Positions 41,044 through 51,014 are shown, counted from the stretch's first letter. The stretch is 64,000 nucleotides of DNA from Lachnospiraceae bacterium (GCA_015057585.1 SVEF01000002.1:62001-126000), one strand, 5' to 3'. The notes: generated by a model from the letters alone, not told the origin. Numbers and translations: made by a program.

Positions 41044-41077
41044 AAAAAAGGGAAGTCGTTTTTCGCGACTTCCTTTA
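41044..41077. terminator. Terminator, mainly for the minus-strand gene
   Basis: Stem GGAAGTCG / CGACTTCC with loop TTTTTCG. On the - strand it is followed by CCCTTTTTTCTC. On the + strand it is followed by TTTATTC, and it could also stop read-through from the 6S RNA. Confidence 0.85.
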
Positions 41078-41083
41078 TTCAAT

Positions 41084-41530
41084 TTATTCTGTGATTTCTG
41101 CTTTCCGTAGTGTTTGTTCGATGGCTTCAATCAGAAGTGTCTGTGTGTATTTGCTCCCATCGGTGAGTACAAGTTCCGAAACAGGAATATCCTTTGCCAA
41201 CTGAAGTTCCAGGTCCGAGAGGGCCGGATTTAAAAGGGGATACATAGTCTCCACGGCTTCGTCCAGATTGACAAGACGTACGGAATTGATGTGGTTGGCG
41301 TCACAGACCAGTTCCAGGTGAATGGTGGTATCGTTTAAGGTCATGGAAGAGGTGTAAACGCCCGGATGGTAAAGAGCGGATGTCGGGGCGTCGCCGGAAC
41401 CATCGGAATGATTTTTGTTGCCGGAAATCAGGAAAATCATCAGCATCAGGGTAACGACACCGGCGAGAACAAGAGCGGTGGTAAGAATCAGTTCTTTCAG
41501 TTTTACGACGACGATTTTTGTATTTGACAT
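41084..41530 (-). CDS. Membrane-anchored protein, possible FMN-binding-like fold
   Basis: A 148-residue protein with one N-terminal membrane helix (LILTTALVLAGVVTLMLMIF) and an outside domain of about 95 residues. The domain pattern, GVYTSSMTLNDTTIHLELV then HINSVRLVNLDEAV and a final helix after LTDGSKYTQTLLIEAIEQTL, recalls the FMN_bind fold (G-x-Y-T strand, then a motif near a Thr before the last helix), but the flavin-attachment Ser/Thr motif is not clear. I therefore call the function unknown. It diverges from addB, and its start is about 50 bases from the addB ATG. Confidence 0.6.
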   Translation of the reverse strand: MSNTKIVVVKLKELILTTALVLAGVVTLMLMIFLISGNKNHSDGSGDAPTSALYHPGVYTSSMTLNDTTIHLELVCDANHINSVRLVNLDEAVETMYPLLNPALSDLELQLAKDIPVSELVLTDGSKYTQTLLIEAIEQTLRKAEITE

Positions 41531-41582
41531 GTGGGTACCTCCGAAATTAATGTTACATTACAACTATATGAGGGAGAAGGGT

Positions 41583-44500
41583 ATGGCATTACAGTTTATT
41601 TTAGGTGCATCGGGCACCGGAAAAACAAAATATCTCTATGATACGGTAACGGGGCTTTCTGCAAAGAATAAGGAAACCACGTATTATTTTATTGTTCCTG
41701 AGCAGTTTACCCTTCAGACACAAAAGGAACTGGTGGCATGCAGCCCAACCGGAGGAATTCTGAATGTGGATGTTTTGAGTCTGGCGAGACTGGCGCATAA
41801 AGTATTTGAAGAGGTCGGAAAAAAGCAGAGAAAGATTTTAAAGGATATCGGAAAGAGTATGGTGGTAAAACGCGCTCTTACCGAATGCAGAAGTGAATTG
41901 ATGCTGTTCGCTGCAAATGCGGGACAGAACGGATTTGTGGAGGAAACGAAATCCCTTCTCTCTGAATTGTTCCAGTACGGTGTGGATGAGGAAACACTGG
42001 AGGGACTCATCAAAGAGAATGAGAACGATACATTGCTTGTGAAAAAATTGCAGGATATCCTGCTTATTTACCGGAAGTTTACAGAACTTCTCGGGGAAGA
42101 ATATATGACTGCAGAAGGGCTTTACGATGCATTGGCAGAGTGCATCGATGAGTCTTCGGTACTGAAGGATTGTGAAATTGTGTTGGAAGGTTTCACAGGA
42201 TTTACTCCGTCGCAGTATCTGTTGTTGAAAAAATTGCTCGCAGGCGCGGGAAAGGTCTATCTTTCCCTGACAATGACCGGAGAAGCGGTACGGGCAACCG
42301 GGCGTGACAGTGACTTGTTTGCCATGAGCCGTAAGACGATGGAAAAGGTGATTTCGTTAGCAGAGGAGGTACAGTGCGAAGTACTGCCGTACATCGAAGT
42401 CGGAACAAAAGATTACCGTCATGAGGAAGGAAGCACACTGCACCATATCCAGCAGCATTTGTTCCGATATCCGGTGAAGACATCGGAGGCGCCGGTGGGG
42501 CGGGAAGTGTGTGTATTTGCTGCAGGTGATGCAAAAGAGGAGTGCCGCTTTGCGGTAACAAAGATACAGGAACTGTTGCAGACCGATAATTACCGGTATC
42601 GGAATATCGCGGTGATTGTCAGTGACATGGAGCAGTACGGAAGCCGGATGGCAGAGGCACTGACAGCAGCAGGAATCCCCTGCTTTTTGGACTACAAGAA
42701 AAACATGTCGGAAAATACATTTGCAGAGTATTTAAAGGCATTATTACATATTGCAGAGGTGGGACTGTCCGCAGAGGCGGTATTGTCTTATGTGAAAAAC
42801 GGATTATCCGGCTGGAAGAAAGAAGAGGTCTGGGATTTGGAGAACTATCTTTTGGCGGTTGGGATAAAAGGATATCAGTTTGAAAAAGAGTGGACCAGGA
42901 CATATCGGACACGGACGGAAGTATCATTGGAAGCGTTAAATGCTATGAGAGAGAGGATTCTTTCTGAGTTAAATCCGCTGATTACCGGTTTTCGGACAAA
43001 GGATGCAACGGTAACTGACTGGACCAGGATGTTGTTCTTTTTCTTAAAGGAGCAGGAAATTGAGTGGCGCCTGAAGGAAAAGGAAGCAGATTTTAGGGAG
43101 GCCGGAGACTGGCTCCGTGTCCGCGAATATGCCCAGGTATACCGTGTTGTGCTGGATTTGTTTGACCAGCTGGTCGAACTGCTTGGACAGGAAGTTTTGT
43201 CTGCGCGGGAGTACAGGGAACTGGTAGAAACCGGTCTCAGGGAGGCAAAGGTCGGACTGATTCCGGCCGGTTCGGAGCAGATTGTCATCGGAGATATGGA
43301 ACGGAGCCGTTTAAAGGATATGAAGGCGTTGTTCTTCCTTGGAGTAAATGAAGGAAAGGTACCGAAGGCATCGGGAAACAAAGGCCTTTTAAGTGAGAAG
43401 GACCGGGAAATGCTGACAAACGGATCGCTGGAACTTTCTCCGGACCCGGTGACTAAAATGAATCAGGGACAGTTTTATTTGTATATGAATCTGACAAAAC
43501 CGTCAGAGAGACTGTATTTGACGTATTCTTGTTTAAATGAAGAGGGAAAGACGATCCGCACCTCCTATCTGGTAGGAAAAATACTGGCGTTGTTCCCGGG
43601 ACTGACGGAGCAGACGCAGTATGAAACGCCGGCGAAGCAATTGGTGAAAAACGATGCCGGAAAGCAGGCGTTTTTGTCGGGGCTCCGCGCGTTTGCACAG
43701 GATGAGGCAGAGGCGGGTTTTTCGGAACTGTACCGGTGGTATGCGACCCACCTTTCCGAGGAACGTCTGCAGGTACTTTTAAATGCTGCGATTGTGGGAC
43801 CGGAAAAGGAGCGGCTGCATGCGGTACTTGCAAAGGAACTGTATGGCGAGTTGATTACCGGAAGCGTAACCCGAATGGAACAGTTTGCAAGATGTGCTTT
43901 TGCACACTTTTTGAAATATGGGATATGTCTGGAGGAGAGGCAGGAGTATTCCCTGGATTCTCCGGACATTGGAAATCTGTATCATGACGGCTTGAAGCGG
44001 TTTGGTGAGTATCTGTTGAAAGAAGGAAAAACGTGGCAGGAACTGACGGATAACGAGCGCGATGACCTGGCGGAACGCAGCGCGAAGGAAGCAGTGGAGG
44101 CGTATGCCAGTGATGTGTTTGTTTCTTCTGCAAGAAATCGGTATCTGACCAAACAGATGCTCCGAGTCCTTAAAAAGACACTGCAGGTGATGACGGTACA
44201 GCTGGCGGGAAGTGATTTTACGCCGGCGGCGTTTGAACAGGCATTTTCCCATACGGACCGGAATCTTCGTCTGTACGGAATCATCGACCGGGTTGATATT
44301 TCAAAGGACGAAGGAAAAGAATACATCAAAATCGTCGATTACAAGTCCGGAAACAAAGAGTTTTCCATGGAAGAAATGTATTACGGACTTTCCATGCAGT
44401 TGGCGGTTTACATGGCAGCCGTACTGCGTGACAGACCTGAAAATGCGATTCCTGCCGGGATGTTTTATTACCGGCTGGCGGATCCGATTGTAAAAAGAGA

Positions 44501-44945
44501 CGGACACCCGGAACGGGCGGTCCTTGAGGAACTTAGAGTAAAAGGACTTGTGAGCGGGAATCCGGAGGTAATCCGGCGTCTGGACCATGAATTTTGCACA
44601 GAGGCCGGTGGACTTTCGGAAGCAGTAAAATCGTTCCGCATTCCGGTAGAAACCGATAAAAGCGGACAGTTAAAAGCTACGTCCAAGGTAGCAGACAAGG
44701 AACAGTTTTTGGCAGTAACGGATTTTGTCTATGAGAAACTGAAGGAAGAGACCGAACAGATTTTAGCGGGGGCGGTAGAAATTGCGCCGTTTAAGTTAAA
44801 GAAAAAGACGGGGTGTGATTATTGTCCGTATGCCTCGGTTTGCGGTTTTGACAAAAAGAGAGGCGGGAAGTACCGGGCGTTGGCACCGCTTTCCGATGAA
44901 GAGGTATTTGAAAAACTTTGTGACAGCAGAAAGAAAGGAGACTGA
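41583..44945 (+). CDS. addB: ATP-dependent helicase/nuclease subunit B (AddB)
   Basis: The 1120-residue partner of AddA in the double-strand-break resection nuclease that recognises Chi. An N-terminal Walker A (GASGTGKTKYLYD) is followed by a helicase-like body. The C-terminal RecB-type nuclease has the IVDYKSGNKEFS motif. The iron-sulfur cluster cysteines are one at CAFAHFLKYG and three in CDYCPYASVC. The frame is open 56 codons upstream into the divergent neighbour. The ATG at 41583 (MALQFILGASGTGKT) with GAGAAGGG is the start used by homologues. It ends one base before addA. Confidence 0.95.
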   Translation: MALQFILGASGTGKTKYLYDTVTGLSAKNKETTYYFIVPEQFTLQTQKELVACSPTGGILNVDVLSLARLAHKVFEEVGKKQRKILKDIGKSMVVKRALTECRSELMLFAANAGQNGFVEETKSLLSELFQYGVDEETLEGLIKENENDTLLVKKLQDILLIYRKFTELLGEEYMTAEGLYDALAECIDESSVLKDCEIVLEGFTGFTPSQYLLLKKLLAGAGKVYLSLTMTGEAVRATGRDSDLFAMSRKTMEKVISLAEEVQCEVLPYIEVGTKDYRHEEGSTLHHIQQHLFRYPVKTSEAPVGREVCVFAAGDAKEECRFAVTKIQELLQTDNYRYRNIAVIVSDMEQYGSRMAEALTAAGIPCFLDYKKNMSENTFAEYLKALLHIAEVGLSAEAVLSYVKNGLSGWKKEEVWDLENYLLAVGIKGYQFEKEWTRTYRTRTEVSLEALNAMRERILSELNPLITGFRTKDATVTDWTRMLFFFLKEQEIEWRLKEKEADFREAGDWLRVREYAQVYRVVLDLFDQLVELLGQEVLSAREYRELVETGLREAKVGLIPAGSEQIVIGDMERSRLKDMKALFFLGVNEGKVPKASGNKGLLSEKDREMLTNGSLELSPDPVTKMNQGQFYLYMNLTKPSERLYLTYSCLNEEGKTIRTSYLVGKILALFPGLTEQTQYETPAKQLVKNDAGKQAFLSGLRAFAQDEAEAGFSELYRWYATHLSEERLQVLLNAAIVGPEKERLHAVLAKELYGELITGSVTRMEQFARCAFAHFLKYGICLEERQEYSLDSPDIGNLYHDGLKRFGEYLLKEGKTWQELTDNERDDLAERSAKEAVEAYASDVFVSSARNRYLTKQMLRVLKKTLQVMTVQLAGSDFTPAAFEQAFSHTDRNLRLYGIIDRVDISKDEGKEYIKIVDYKSGNKEFSMEEMYYGLSMQLAVYMAAVLRDRPENAIPAGMFYYRLADPIVKRDGHPERAVLEELRVKGLVSGNPEVIRRLDHEFCTEAGGLSEAVKSFRIPVETDKSGQLKATSKVADKEQFLAVTDFVYEKLKEETEQILAGAVEIAPFKLKKKTGCDYCPYASVCGFDKKRGGKYRALAPLSDEEVFEKLCDSRKKGD

Positions 44946-44946
44946 T

Positions 44947-47900
44947 ATGGCGGAAATCAGATTGACACCGGATCAGAAAAGGGTTGTGGATGCAAGAGAT
45001 TGTAATCTTTTGGTTGCAGCAGCGGCAGGCTCCGGAAAAACGGCAGTACTGGTGCGCCGTATTATCGAAAAAGTGCTGGACAAAGAACATCCGCAGGACA
45101 TTGACCGCCTTCTGATCGTGACGTTTACCAATGCGGCGGCTGCCGAGATGCGGGAGCGAATCGGACTGGCGATTGAAGAAGCGCTCACAGAGGATCCGGG
45201 GAATCATCACCTGCAGCGGCAGATGATGCTGCTTCACAATGCAAAGATTACAACGATTCACAGCTTTTGCCTATCGGTCATTCGCGAATTTTTCCATGTG
45301 CTTTCGGTGGACCCGGGGTTTCGTATCGGCGATGAAGCGGAGTTGTCTTTGTTAAAATCGGATGTATTTGAAGAAGTACTGGAAGAATATTATGAAAAAG
45401 AGGATGCAGACTTTTTGCAGTTTGCAGAGAGTTTTGCGGGTGTGGGAAAAGAGACACAGATTATCGAATACGGGAAAAAACTGTATGAGCTGTCGGTCAG
45501 CCAGCTCTGGCCAAGGGAATGGCTGATTTCCCTTCTGTCGCTCTTTGAACTTTCGGAAGAAGAGATGGTAAAGCATCCGATGTTTGCAGATGTGATGAAG
45601 CAGGTGAAACTTTTGCTTTCGGACTGTGAACTTCTGGTACAGCAAATGCTTGCTGTTTGTGAGGAACCGGATGGACCGGTCGCGTACCGGGAAGCTGTGG
45701 AAGATGACAGGACACTTGTGACTTTCTTGCAGAATAAGGCTACCTCATATGAGACATTTGCAACGGTGGTAAAAGAAATCTCTTATACTGCACTTTCCAG
45801 GAAGAGTCAGAAACAGGCGACGGAGGAAAAGAAACAGTTTGTAAAAGATATCAGAGGTGTGTTTAAAGACGTTTTGGATGGAATTAAGAGCGAATATTTC
45901 TATGCACCGGCTGAGGAAATTCTTTCGGATCTGCAGAGCATGGCACCGGCAATGCGTGGTCTGATTTCTCTGACACTGTCGTTTTCGGAGCGTTATGCGG
46001 CAGCGAAGAGGGAGAAGAATCTGATCGATTTTTCCGACCAGGAGCAGATGGCATTGCAGATTCTCATAAAGCGGCAGGGGGATTCCTATGTCCCGACGCC
46101 GGAGGCAAGAGTGATTGCCGGGCGTTTTGATGAAATCATGATTGATGAATATCAGGACAGTAACCGGGTGCAGGAGGCAATGCTGACCAGCGTATCCGGT
46201 GTGTGGGAGCAGCATCCGAATGTATTTATGGTGGGTGACGTCAAACAGAGCATTTACCGGTTCCGTATGGCGTGTCCGAATTTGTTTATGGAAAAGTACC
46301 GGGATTACCGGGAGACAGGGGATTACCGGAAAATTGATTTACATAAAAATTTTCGAAGCCGGGACTGTGTGCTGGGGGCAATCAATGTCTTGTTTGCCGG
46401 ACTGATGCATGCAGATTCCACGGAAGTGGAGTACGACGATGCAGCTGCGCTGTACTATGGGGCAGAATATCCGGAGGAGACAAAGGAGTATCTGACAGAG
46501 GTGTTATTGGTTTCTGCAGAGGATATGACAGGCACGGAAAAGGGTTCCTTCTATGGGAAAGATGTGTCCGAAGAGGAAGAAGAGGATGCGGCATTTGCCG
46601 GTGAGCAGGAAGAACTGACCGCGGAAGAAAAAACCAAAGTACAGGCAGAGGCAATGGCCGTAGCGGTGCGGATAAAAGAACTTTTGCGCCAGAATTTTAT
46701 GGTTGGCGGTAAAGGAAAACAACGTCCGGCAGAGTATAAGGATATGGTTATCTTGCTCCGGACGATGAGCGGCTGGTCCGAGCAGTTCCTGGAAGTGTTT
46801 GCGGAGCAGGGAATTCCTGCCTATGCAGATACCAGCGCCGGATATTTTAAGAGTTTTGAAATCCGAAAGACATTGGATTTTTTGCGAATTTTGGATAATC
46901 CGAAGCAGGATATTCCGTTTGCGGCAGTCTTACATTCTCCGATTGCGGGTTTTGATGCAAAAGAACTGGCAGAACTGAGAATTCGGTACGGCCGATGCGA
47001 CGGAGAGGAAAAAAAGCAGAAAAGTCTTTATACGGCGGCAAGAATGGCAGCCAAGGCGGAGCCGGAAGGAAAGGCGGCAGCATTTTTGGCGTTATATGAT
47101 CGGCTGGCAGAGGAAGCGCAGTATGTCAGCATCCATGAACTGATGGAACATTTTTACCGCTACAGCGGATTTGCGGATGTTGTGACCGTAATGCCGGGGG
47201 GAGAGAGACGCCGCGGAAATCTTGAGATGTTAATCACAAAGGCAAAACAATATGAAAGCACAAGTTTCAGCGGATTGTATGATTTCATCCGTTACATGGA
47301 CAAGCTGATCAAATATGAAGTGGATTTTGGCGAAGCACAGGTGGACGGCGGCGGAAATATGGTCCGGATTATGAGTATTCATAAGAGTAAGGGGCTGGAA
47401 TTTCCGGTGGTGTTTTTGTGCGGTATGGATAAGCGATTTAATTTAAAGGATGCACAACAGAGAATCGTTTTCCATGCAGAGCGTGGTCTTGGACCGGAGT
47501 TTGTGGACTTAAAAGCACGTGTGAAAGCGCCGACGCTGCTGAAGAAGACGATAGCGGCTTGCATGAAGGAAGAGATGATTGCAGAGGAACTGCGTGTGTT
47601 GTATGTGGCGATGACCAGGGCAAAGGAAAAACTGGTTATGGTCGGTGCCGTGAAAGACGCGGAGAAGCGGCTCAAAACCTGGAGAAGCCGTGCAATGACC
47701 GTGGGGAATTACGGTTTGCTTTCGTCATTTGTAAAAAAGGCACGGACGTATTACGATTTTGTCTGTCCGCTTTTGCTGGCGGGGGAATTGTGTGAGGACG
47801 GAATATGGAATGTGCACAGAACAGTGAACGGTGTGAATTTCACCGGTCGGTTTGTCCTGCAGGAAGGCATCGGGGCGGTGGGGCCTATGCAGCAGATGGA

Positions 47901-48771
47901 GGCAATCATTGACCGTGAGGAGAGACTTCGTGCTCTGTCGCTGCTGGCACAGCCGGATAAGGATGCCGAGACGATGCCGGATCTTTCCTGTGAAATCAGA
48001 GAGTTATTAGAACGTCAGGAGAACTTTGTCTATGCCTATGGAACAGATTCTAAGCTTCCGGTGAAGGTAACCGTGTCGGAACTCAAACGCCTGCATCTCG
48101 AAGAGACGGAGGAGGCGGGTGCCGGAACACAGGTACAGACTGTGGTGGAAACGGAGCTTCAGGAAGAAACAGCAGACAAAACTGCAGTGACAGAACCGCA
48201 ACGTGAGGATTCTTATCCGGAATTTTTGCAGGAGAAAAAGGAAATTTCGGGCAGTGACCGCGGTACGCTGTATCATTATGTCATGGAACAGCTTCCAATG
48301 GAACGGGATTTGACGAAAGAAGAGATTACAGCTTTTTTAGATGGCCTTGTAGCAGACGGAAAACTTAGACAGGAAGAACGGGAAGCGGTGTTTGATTGGA
48401 AAATTCAGAAATTCACCGAATCGGAGCTGGGGATGCGTATGGCAGTAGCAAAGAAACGCGGAAAGCTTCGTACCGAGCAGCCGTTTGTCATCGGGCTTCC
48501 GGCAAAGGAGGTATATAAAGAAAGCGAGAGCGAGGAACTTATTTTGGTACAGGGAATTATCGATGCCTTTTTTGAAGAAGAGGGCGGGTTGATTCTTATG
48601 GACTATAAGACGGATTTTGTAAAGGAAGATGCAAAAACAGAGCTCACTGCCAAATACGAGGTGCAACTTGCGTATTACCGCAGGGCACTCGAACAGCTGA
48701 CAGGAAGCTCTGTGAAGGAAGTCTGGATTTATTCCTTCCACGCAGGGGAAGGGTTTAGGCTTTTCGTATAA
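44947..48771 (+). CDS. addA: ATP-dependent helicase/nuclease subunit A (AddA)
   Basis: 1274 residues. UvrD-like helicase motifs: Q-motif LTPDQKRVVDARD, Walker A AAAGSGKTAVL, motif II IDEYQDSNRVQ, VGDVKQSIYRFR and, later, VMSIHKSKGLEFPVV-type sequence and LYVAMTRAKEKL. The C-terminal nuclease has LILMDYKTDFV and LAYYRRAL. With AddB it unwinds and degrades broken DNA ends until Chi and then loads RecA. The ATG at 44947 follows AGAAAGGAG. The last 17 bases overlap the end of the convergent ECF gene. Confidence 0.96.
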   Translation: MAEIRLTPDQKRVVDARDCNLLVAAAAGSGKTAVLVRRIIEKVLDKEHPQDIDRLLIVTFTNAAAAEMRERIGLAIEEALTEDPGNHHLQRQMMLLHNAKITTIHSFCLSVIREFFHVLSVDPGFRIGDEAELSLLKSDVFEEVLEEYYEKEDADFLQFAESFAGVGKETQIIEYGKKLYELSVSQLWPREWLISLLSLFELSEEEMVKHPMFADVMKQVKLLLSDCELLVQQMLAVCEEPDGPVAYREAVEDDRTLVTFLQNKATSYETFATVVKEISYTALSRKSQKQATEEKKQFVKDIRGVFKDVLDGIKSEYFYAPAEEILSDLQSMAPAMRGLISLTLSFSERYAAAKREKNLIDFSDQEQMALQILIKRQGDSYVPTPEARVIAGRFDEIMIDEYQDSNRVQEAMLTSVSGVWEQHPNVFMVGDVKQSIYRFRMACPNLFMEKYRDYRETGDYRKIDLHKNFRSRDCVLGAINVLFAGLMHADSTEVEYDDAAALYYGAEYPEETKEYLTEVLLVSAEDMTGTEKGSFYGKDVSEEEEEDAAFAGEQEELTAEEKTKVQAEAMAVAVRIKELLRQNFMVGGKGKQRPAEYKDMVILLRTMSGWSEQFLEVFAEQGIPAYADTSAGYFKSFEIRKTLDFLRILDNPKQDIPFAAVLHSPIAGFDAKELAELRIRYGRCDGEEKKQKSLYTAARMAAKAEPEGKAAAFLALYDRLAEEAQYVSIHELMEHFYRYSGFADVVTVMPGGERRRGNLEMLITKAKQYESTSFSGLYDFIRYMDKLIKYEVDFGEAQVDGGGNMVRIMSIHKSKGLEFPVVFLCGMDKRFNLKDAQQRIVFHAERGLGPEFVDLKARVKAPTLLKKTIAACMKEEMIAEELRVLYVAMTRAKEKLVMVGAVKDAEKRLKTWRSRAMTVGNYGLLSSFVKKARTYYDFVCPLLLAGELCEDGIWNVHRTVNGVNFTGRFVLQEGIGAVGPMQQMEAIIDREERLRALSLLAQPDKDAETMPDLSCEIRELLERQENFVYAYGTDSKLPVKVTVSELKRLHLEETEEAGAGTQVQTVVETELQEETADKTAVTEPQREDSYPEFLQEKKEISGSDRGTLYHYVMEQLPMERDLTKEEITAFLDGLVADGKLRQEEREAVFDWKIQKFTESELGMRMAVAKKRGKLRTEQPFVIGLPAKEVYKESESEELILVQGIIDAFFEEEGGLILMDYKTDFVKEDAKTELTAKYEVQLAYYRRALEQLTGSSVKEVWIYSFHAGEGFRLFV

Positions 48772-49336
48772 TGTGAAGGACACGGACTACGATAGGACTT
48801 AAGAGAATGTTGGAGGCCATTTCAACTAAGAAATTTCCACCGACCAGACCTAAAAACATATAGGCGATTACGTTTTCAAATCCGAGGGAAATACCCCATT
48901 CGCGGATGGTATCCAGGAAGAAGAAAACACAACCGAGTAAGAAGACACCGGTATTTGCAATCGGACACGCGATCGCTGCGACGATGGTTGCCAGATACCG
49001 GTTTTTCTTTGCAATAAGCCGGTATACGATTCCTGCCGTCAGTCCGCAGACAATGCCCTTTGCGAGAACAGTTATGACGGTTCCCGGAATGCTGATTGCC
49101 ATAAAGGCGGCTGCATCCGTGTAAAGAACCACAACGCCAAATACGAAGCCGAGCCAGGTGCTGATTTTTGGTCCGCAGACGGCTGCCCCGATGACAATCG
49201 GAATGAGGACAAGGGAAATAGAAAACATACCGAGGCGGATAAACTGTCCCATATATTGCAAAATTACGACCAGGGCAGTCAAAATGGCTCCGATGACCAA
49301 TGTTTCAGTGGATGAGTGATGTTTACTTGTATTCAT
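48755..49336 (-). CDS. ECF transporter S component (substrate not assigned)
   Basis: A 193-residue membrane protein with about six helices, typical of the substrate-binding subunit of energy-coupling-factor vitamin transporters (LVIGAILTALVVILQYMG start, FGVVVLYTDAAAFMAIS, and a GNFLVEMASNILLSP-like last helix). It must share the EcfAAT module encoded elsewhere. No riboswitch was recognised in its short leader, and no vitamin pathway gene is adjacent, so the ligand stays open. Its 3' end overlaps addA by 17 bases on the other strand. Confidence 0.82.
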   Translation of the reverse strand: MNTSKHHSSTETLVIGAILTALVVILQYMGQFIRLGMFSISLVLIPIVIGAAVCGPKISTWLGFVFGVVVLYTDAAAFMAISIPGTVITVLAKGIVCGLTAGIVYRLIAKKNRYLATIVAAIACPIANTGVFLLGCVFFFLDTIREWGISLGFENVIAYMFLGLVGGNFLVEMASNILLSPIVVRVLHIIRKA

Positions 49337-49377
49337 AAGTGGAGTTCTCCTTACGTGTCGAATATTTATGGTTCTAT

Positions 49378-49406
49378 ACTATAGCACATACGAATTTGAA
49401 ATGCAA
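49378..49406 (-). promoter_or_regulatory. Promoter for the ECF S component
   Basis: On the - strand: TTGCAT, 17-bp spacer ending in TGC, TATAGT (extended -10), about 40 bases before the start. Confidence 0.65.
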
Positions 49407-49491
49407 ACGAAAAGTTAGGCGTAGGTTTAAACCTTGTTATTTACGTCTATACTATGGGAAAATAATCCATAGAAGGAGGCACAATACATTT

Positions 49492-49683
49492 ATGAAGAAA
49501 AAGAAAAAACCTATCGTACTTAGCGAACTGAAACCCGAGGAATTAAAGAAATATGAGATAGCAAAGGAACTGGGACTCCTTGACCGTGTCCTTACGGACG
49601 GCTGGCAGTCACTGTCTGCGAAAGAAACGGGGAAAATCGGGGGGATGTTGTCACGGCAATCTAAGCAACAATCTGTCAAATGA
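49492..49683 (+). CDS. Small acid-soluble spore protein, SspF-like
   Basis: A 63-residue basic protein. KKYEIAKELGLLDRVLTDGW followed by LSAKETGKIGGMLSR matches the alpha/beta SASP family, closest to the SspF form (YELAKDLGFYDTV... GGW) as I recall it. SASPs coat spore DNA, and the GPR protease cleaves them in the YEIA-like stretch at germination. It starts at the ATG at 49492, with AAGGAGG at 49473-49479. The longer upstream frame lacks a site. A forespore sigma-G promoter is expected but was not clear, although CTATACTA at 49448-49455 resembles a -10. It implies a sporulating organism. Confidence 0.8.
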   Translation: MKKKKKPIVLSELKPEELKKYEIAKELGLLDRVLTDGWQSLSAKETGKIGGMLSRQSKQQSVK

Positions 49684-49912
49684 CATTTATCATATCCTTT
49701 TTGATGAGTATTAATTATGTAGAGTTCCGGGGATATTTTATCCGGTGCAGACTCTAAGAAAACGCCGGTCCTTGGCGAAGTTCAGCGAAACTTGTTTCGC
49801 TTGAGCCTTAGTACCGCTGCGTTTTCGCCGAAACGAAAGTGGGTCTGCAAGGATAAAATATCCCCGGAACTCTTATATAATAATACCCAAAAGGGACATG
49901 ACTAAATGTCAT
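49682..49912 (+). repeat. Long palindrome with structured core, copy B, reaching into rpoD
   Basis: Inner arms are perfect over about 22 bases (GAGTTCCGGGGATATTTTAT on the left, its complement on the right). Weaker complementarity extends outward to GACATTTA on the left and TGTCATATCCCTTT on the right, which is the 3' end of rpoD. The core at 49746-49849 folds as TGCAGAC/GTCTGCA, AAAACGC/GCGTTTT, CGGT/ACCG, CTT-GGCG-AAG and AGCGAAA-CTTG-TTTCGCT. The same two crossing pairs as copy A are possible: CTAAG 49754-49758 with CTTAG 49807-49811, and GGCGA 49774-49778 with TCGCC 49825-49829. Confidence 0.88.
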
Positions 49913-51014
49913 ATCCCTTTAATAATTTCGCTCTGCTCGGATGTCTCAATTTTCTCAGCGCCTTCGCTTCAATCTGACGGATACGCTCCCTTGTTACGTT
50001 AAATTCCTTGCCCACTTCTTCGAGTGTACGGCTTCTGCCGTCCTGAAGGCCGAAACGTAAGGTAAGTACTCTCTGTTCACGCTCGGTCAGTGTCTCAAGG
50101 AGTTTCTTAATCTGTTCCTGCAACATGGAATAGGCGGCAGCTTCTTCCGGTCCTACGATACGGTCATCTTTGATGAAATCACCTAAGTGGCTGTCATCTT
50201 CTTCGCCGATCGGAGAATCTAAGGAAATCGGGTCAGCAGAGATTTTTAAAATCTCGCGGACCTTTTCAATCGGAAGATTCATGACATTGGCAATTTCCTG
50301 TTCGGAAGGCTCTCTGCCGAGTTCCTGCATCAGGGTACGGGAAACGCGGTAGGTCTTGTTGATAACCTCCGACATGTGTACCGGAATACGGATGGTGCGG
50401 GACTGGTCCGCAATGGCACGCGTGATGGCCTGACGGATCCACCAGGTAGCATAGGTGGAAAATTTATAGCCTTTATTATGATCAAATTTTTCTACGGCTT
50501 TGATGAGACCTAAATTTCCTTCCTGGATCAAATCGAGGAAGGAAAGGCCACGGCCCACATAGCGCTTTGCAATGCTGACTACGAGACGTAAGTTGGATTC
50601 GGCAAGAAGCTGCTTTGCATCCTCATCTCCTGTTTCAATGCGCTTTGCAAGTTCGATTTCTTCCTCCAGCGTAAGAAGAGGATAATCGCCGATTTCTTTT
50701 AAGTACTGCTTGACCGGGTCATCGGACATGACGTTTGCCAGAGCGTTTAAATCCTCTGCTTCCAGCAAAATCTCATCCTCATGATCCATATCTAAAAGAG
50801 CATCTTCGCTAGGTTCGTCGTCTTCCGGTGCGGCAAGTACAACGACACCGTTTGCTTCCAAATACTCATATATTTTATCTACCTGGGAAGTGGAAAGCTC
50901 AAATCCCTTAAAAAAATCATTTACTTTATCCATTTCAAGAACATCTTTGTGTGCACGTGCCAGTGCAAGAAGTTCCTTTAACCTTGCTTCAAAAGAAGAC
51001 TGTAAATCACTCAT
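49902..51014 (-). CDS. rpoD: Primary sigma factor sigma-70 (RpoD/SigA)
   Basis: A 371-residue sigma factor. Region 1.1 is acidic and short, region 1.2 is [16 protein letters not shown], regions 2.3-2.4 contain [20 protein letters not shown], region 3 follows, and region 4.2 has [20 protein letters not shown]. It directs RNA polymerase to the TTGACA/TATAAT promoters seen throughout this window. The frame is open 23 codons upstream. The ATG giving MSDLQSSFE has AGAGGAA before it. The usual neighbour dnaG is absent here, and the gene is monocistronic. Confidence 0.96.
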   Translation of the reverse strand: MSDLQSSFEARLKELLALARAHKDVLEMDKVNDFFKGFELSTSQVDKIYEYLEANGVVVLAAPEDDEPSEDALLDMDHEDEILLEAEDLNALANVMSDDPVKQYLKEIGDYPLLTLEEEIELAKRIETGDEDAKQLLAESNLRLVVSIAKRYVGRGLSFLDLIQEGNLGLIKAVEKFDHNKGYKFSTYATWWIRQAITRAIADQSRTIRIPVHMSEVINKTYRVSRTLMQELGREPSEQEIANVMNLPIEKVREILKISADPISLDSPIGEEDDSHLGDFIKDDRIVGPEEAAAYSMLQEQIKKLLETLTEREQRVLTLRFGLQDGRSRTLEEVGKEFNVTRERIRQIEAKALRKLRHPSRAKLLKGYDI

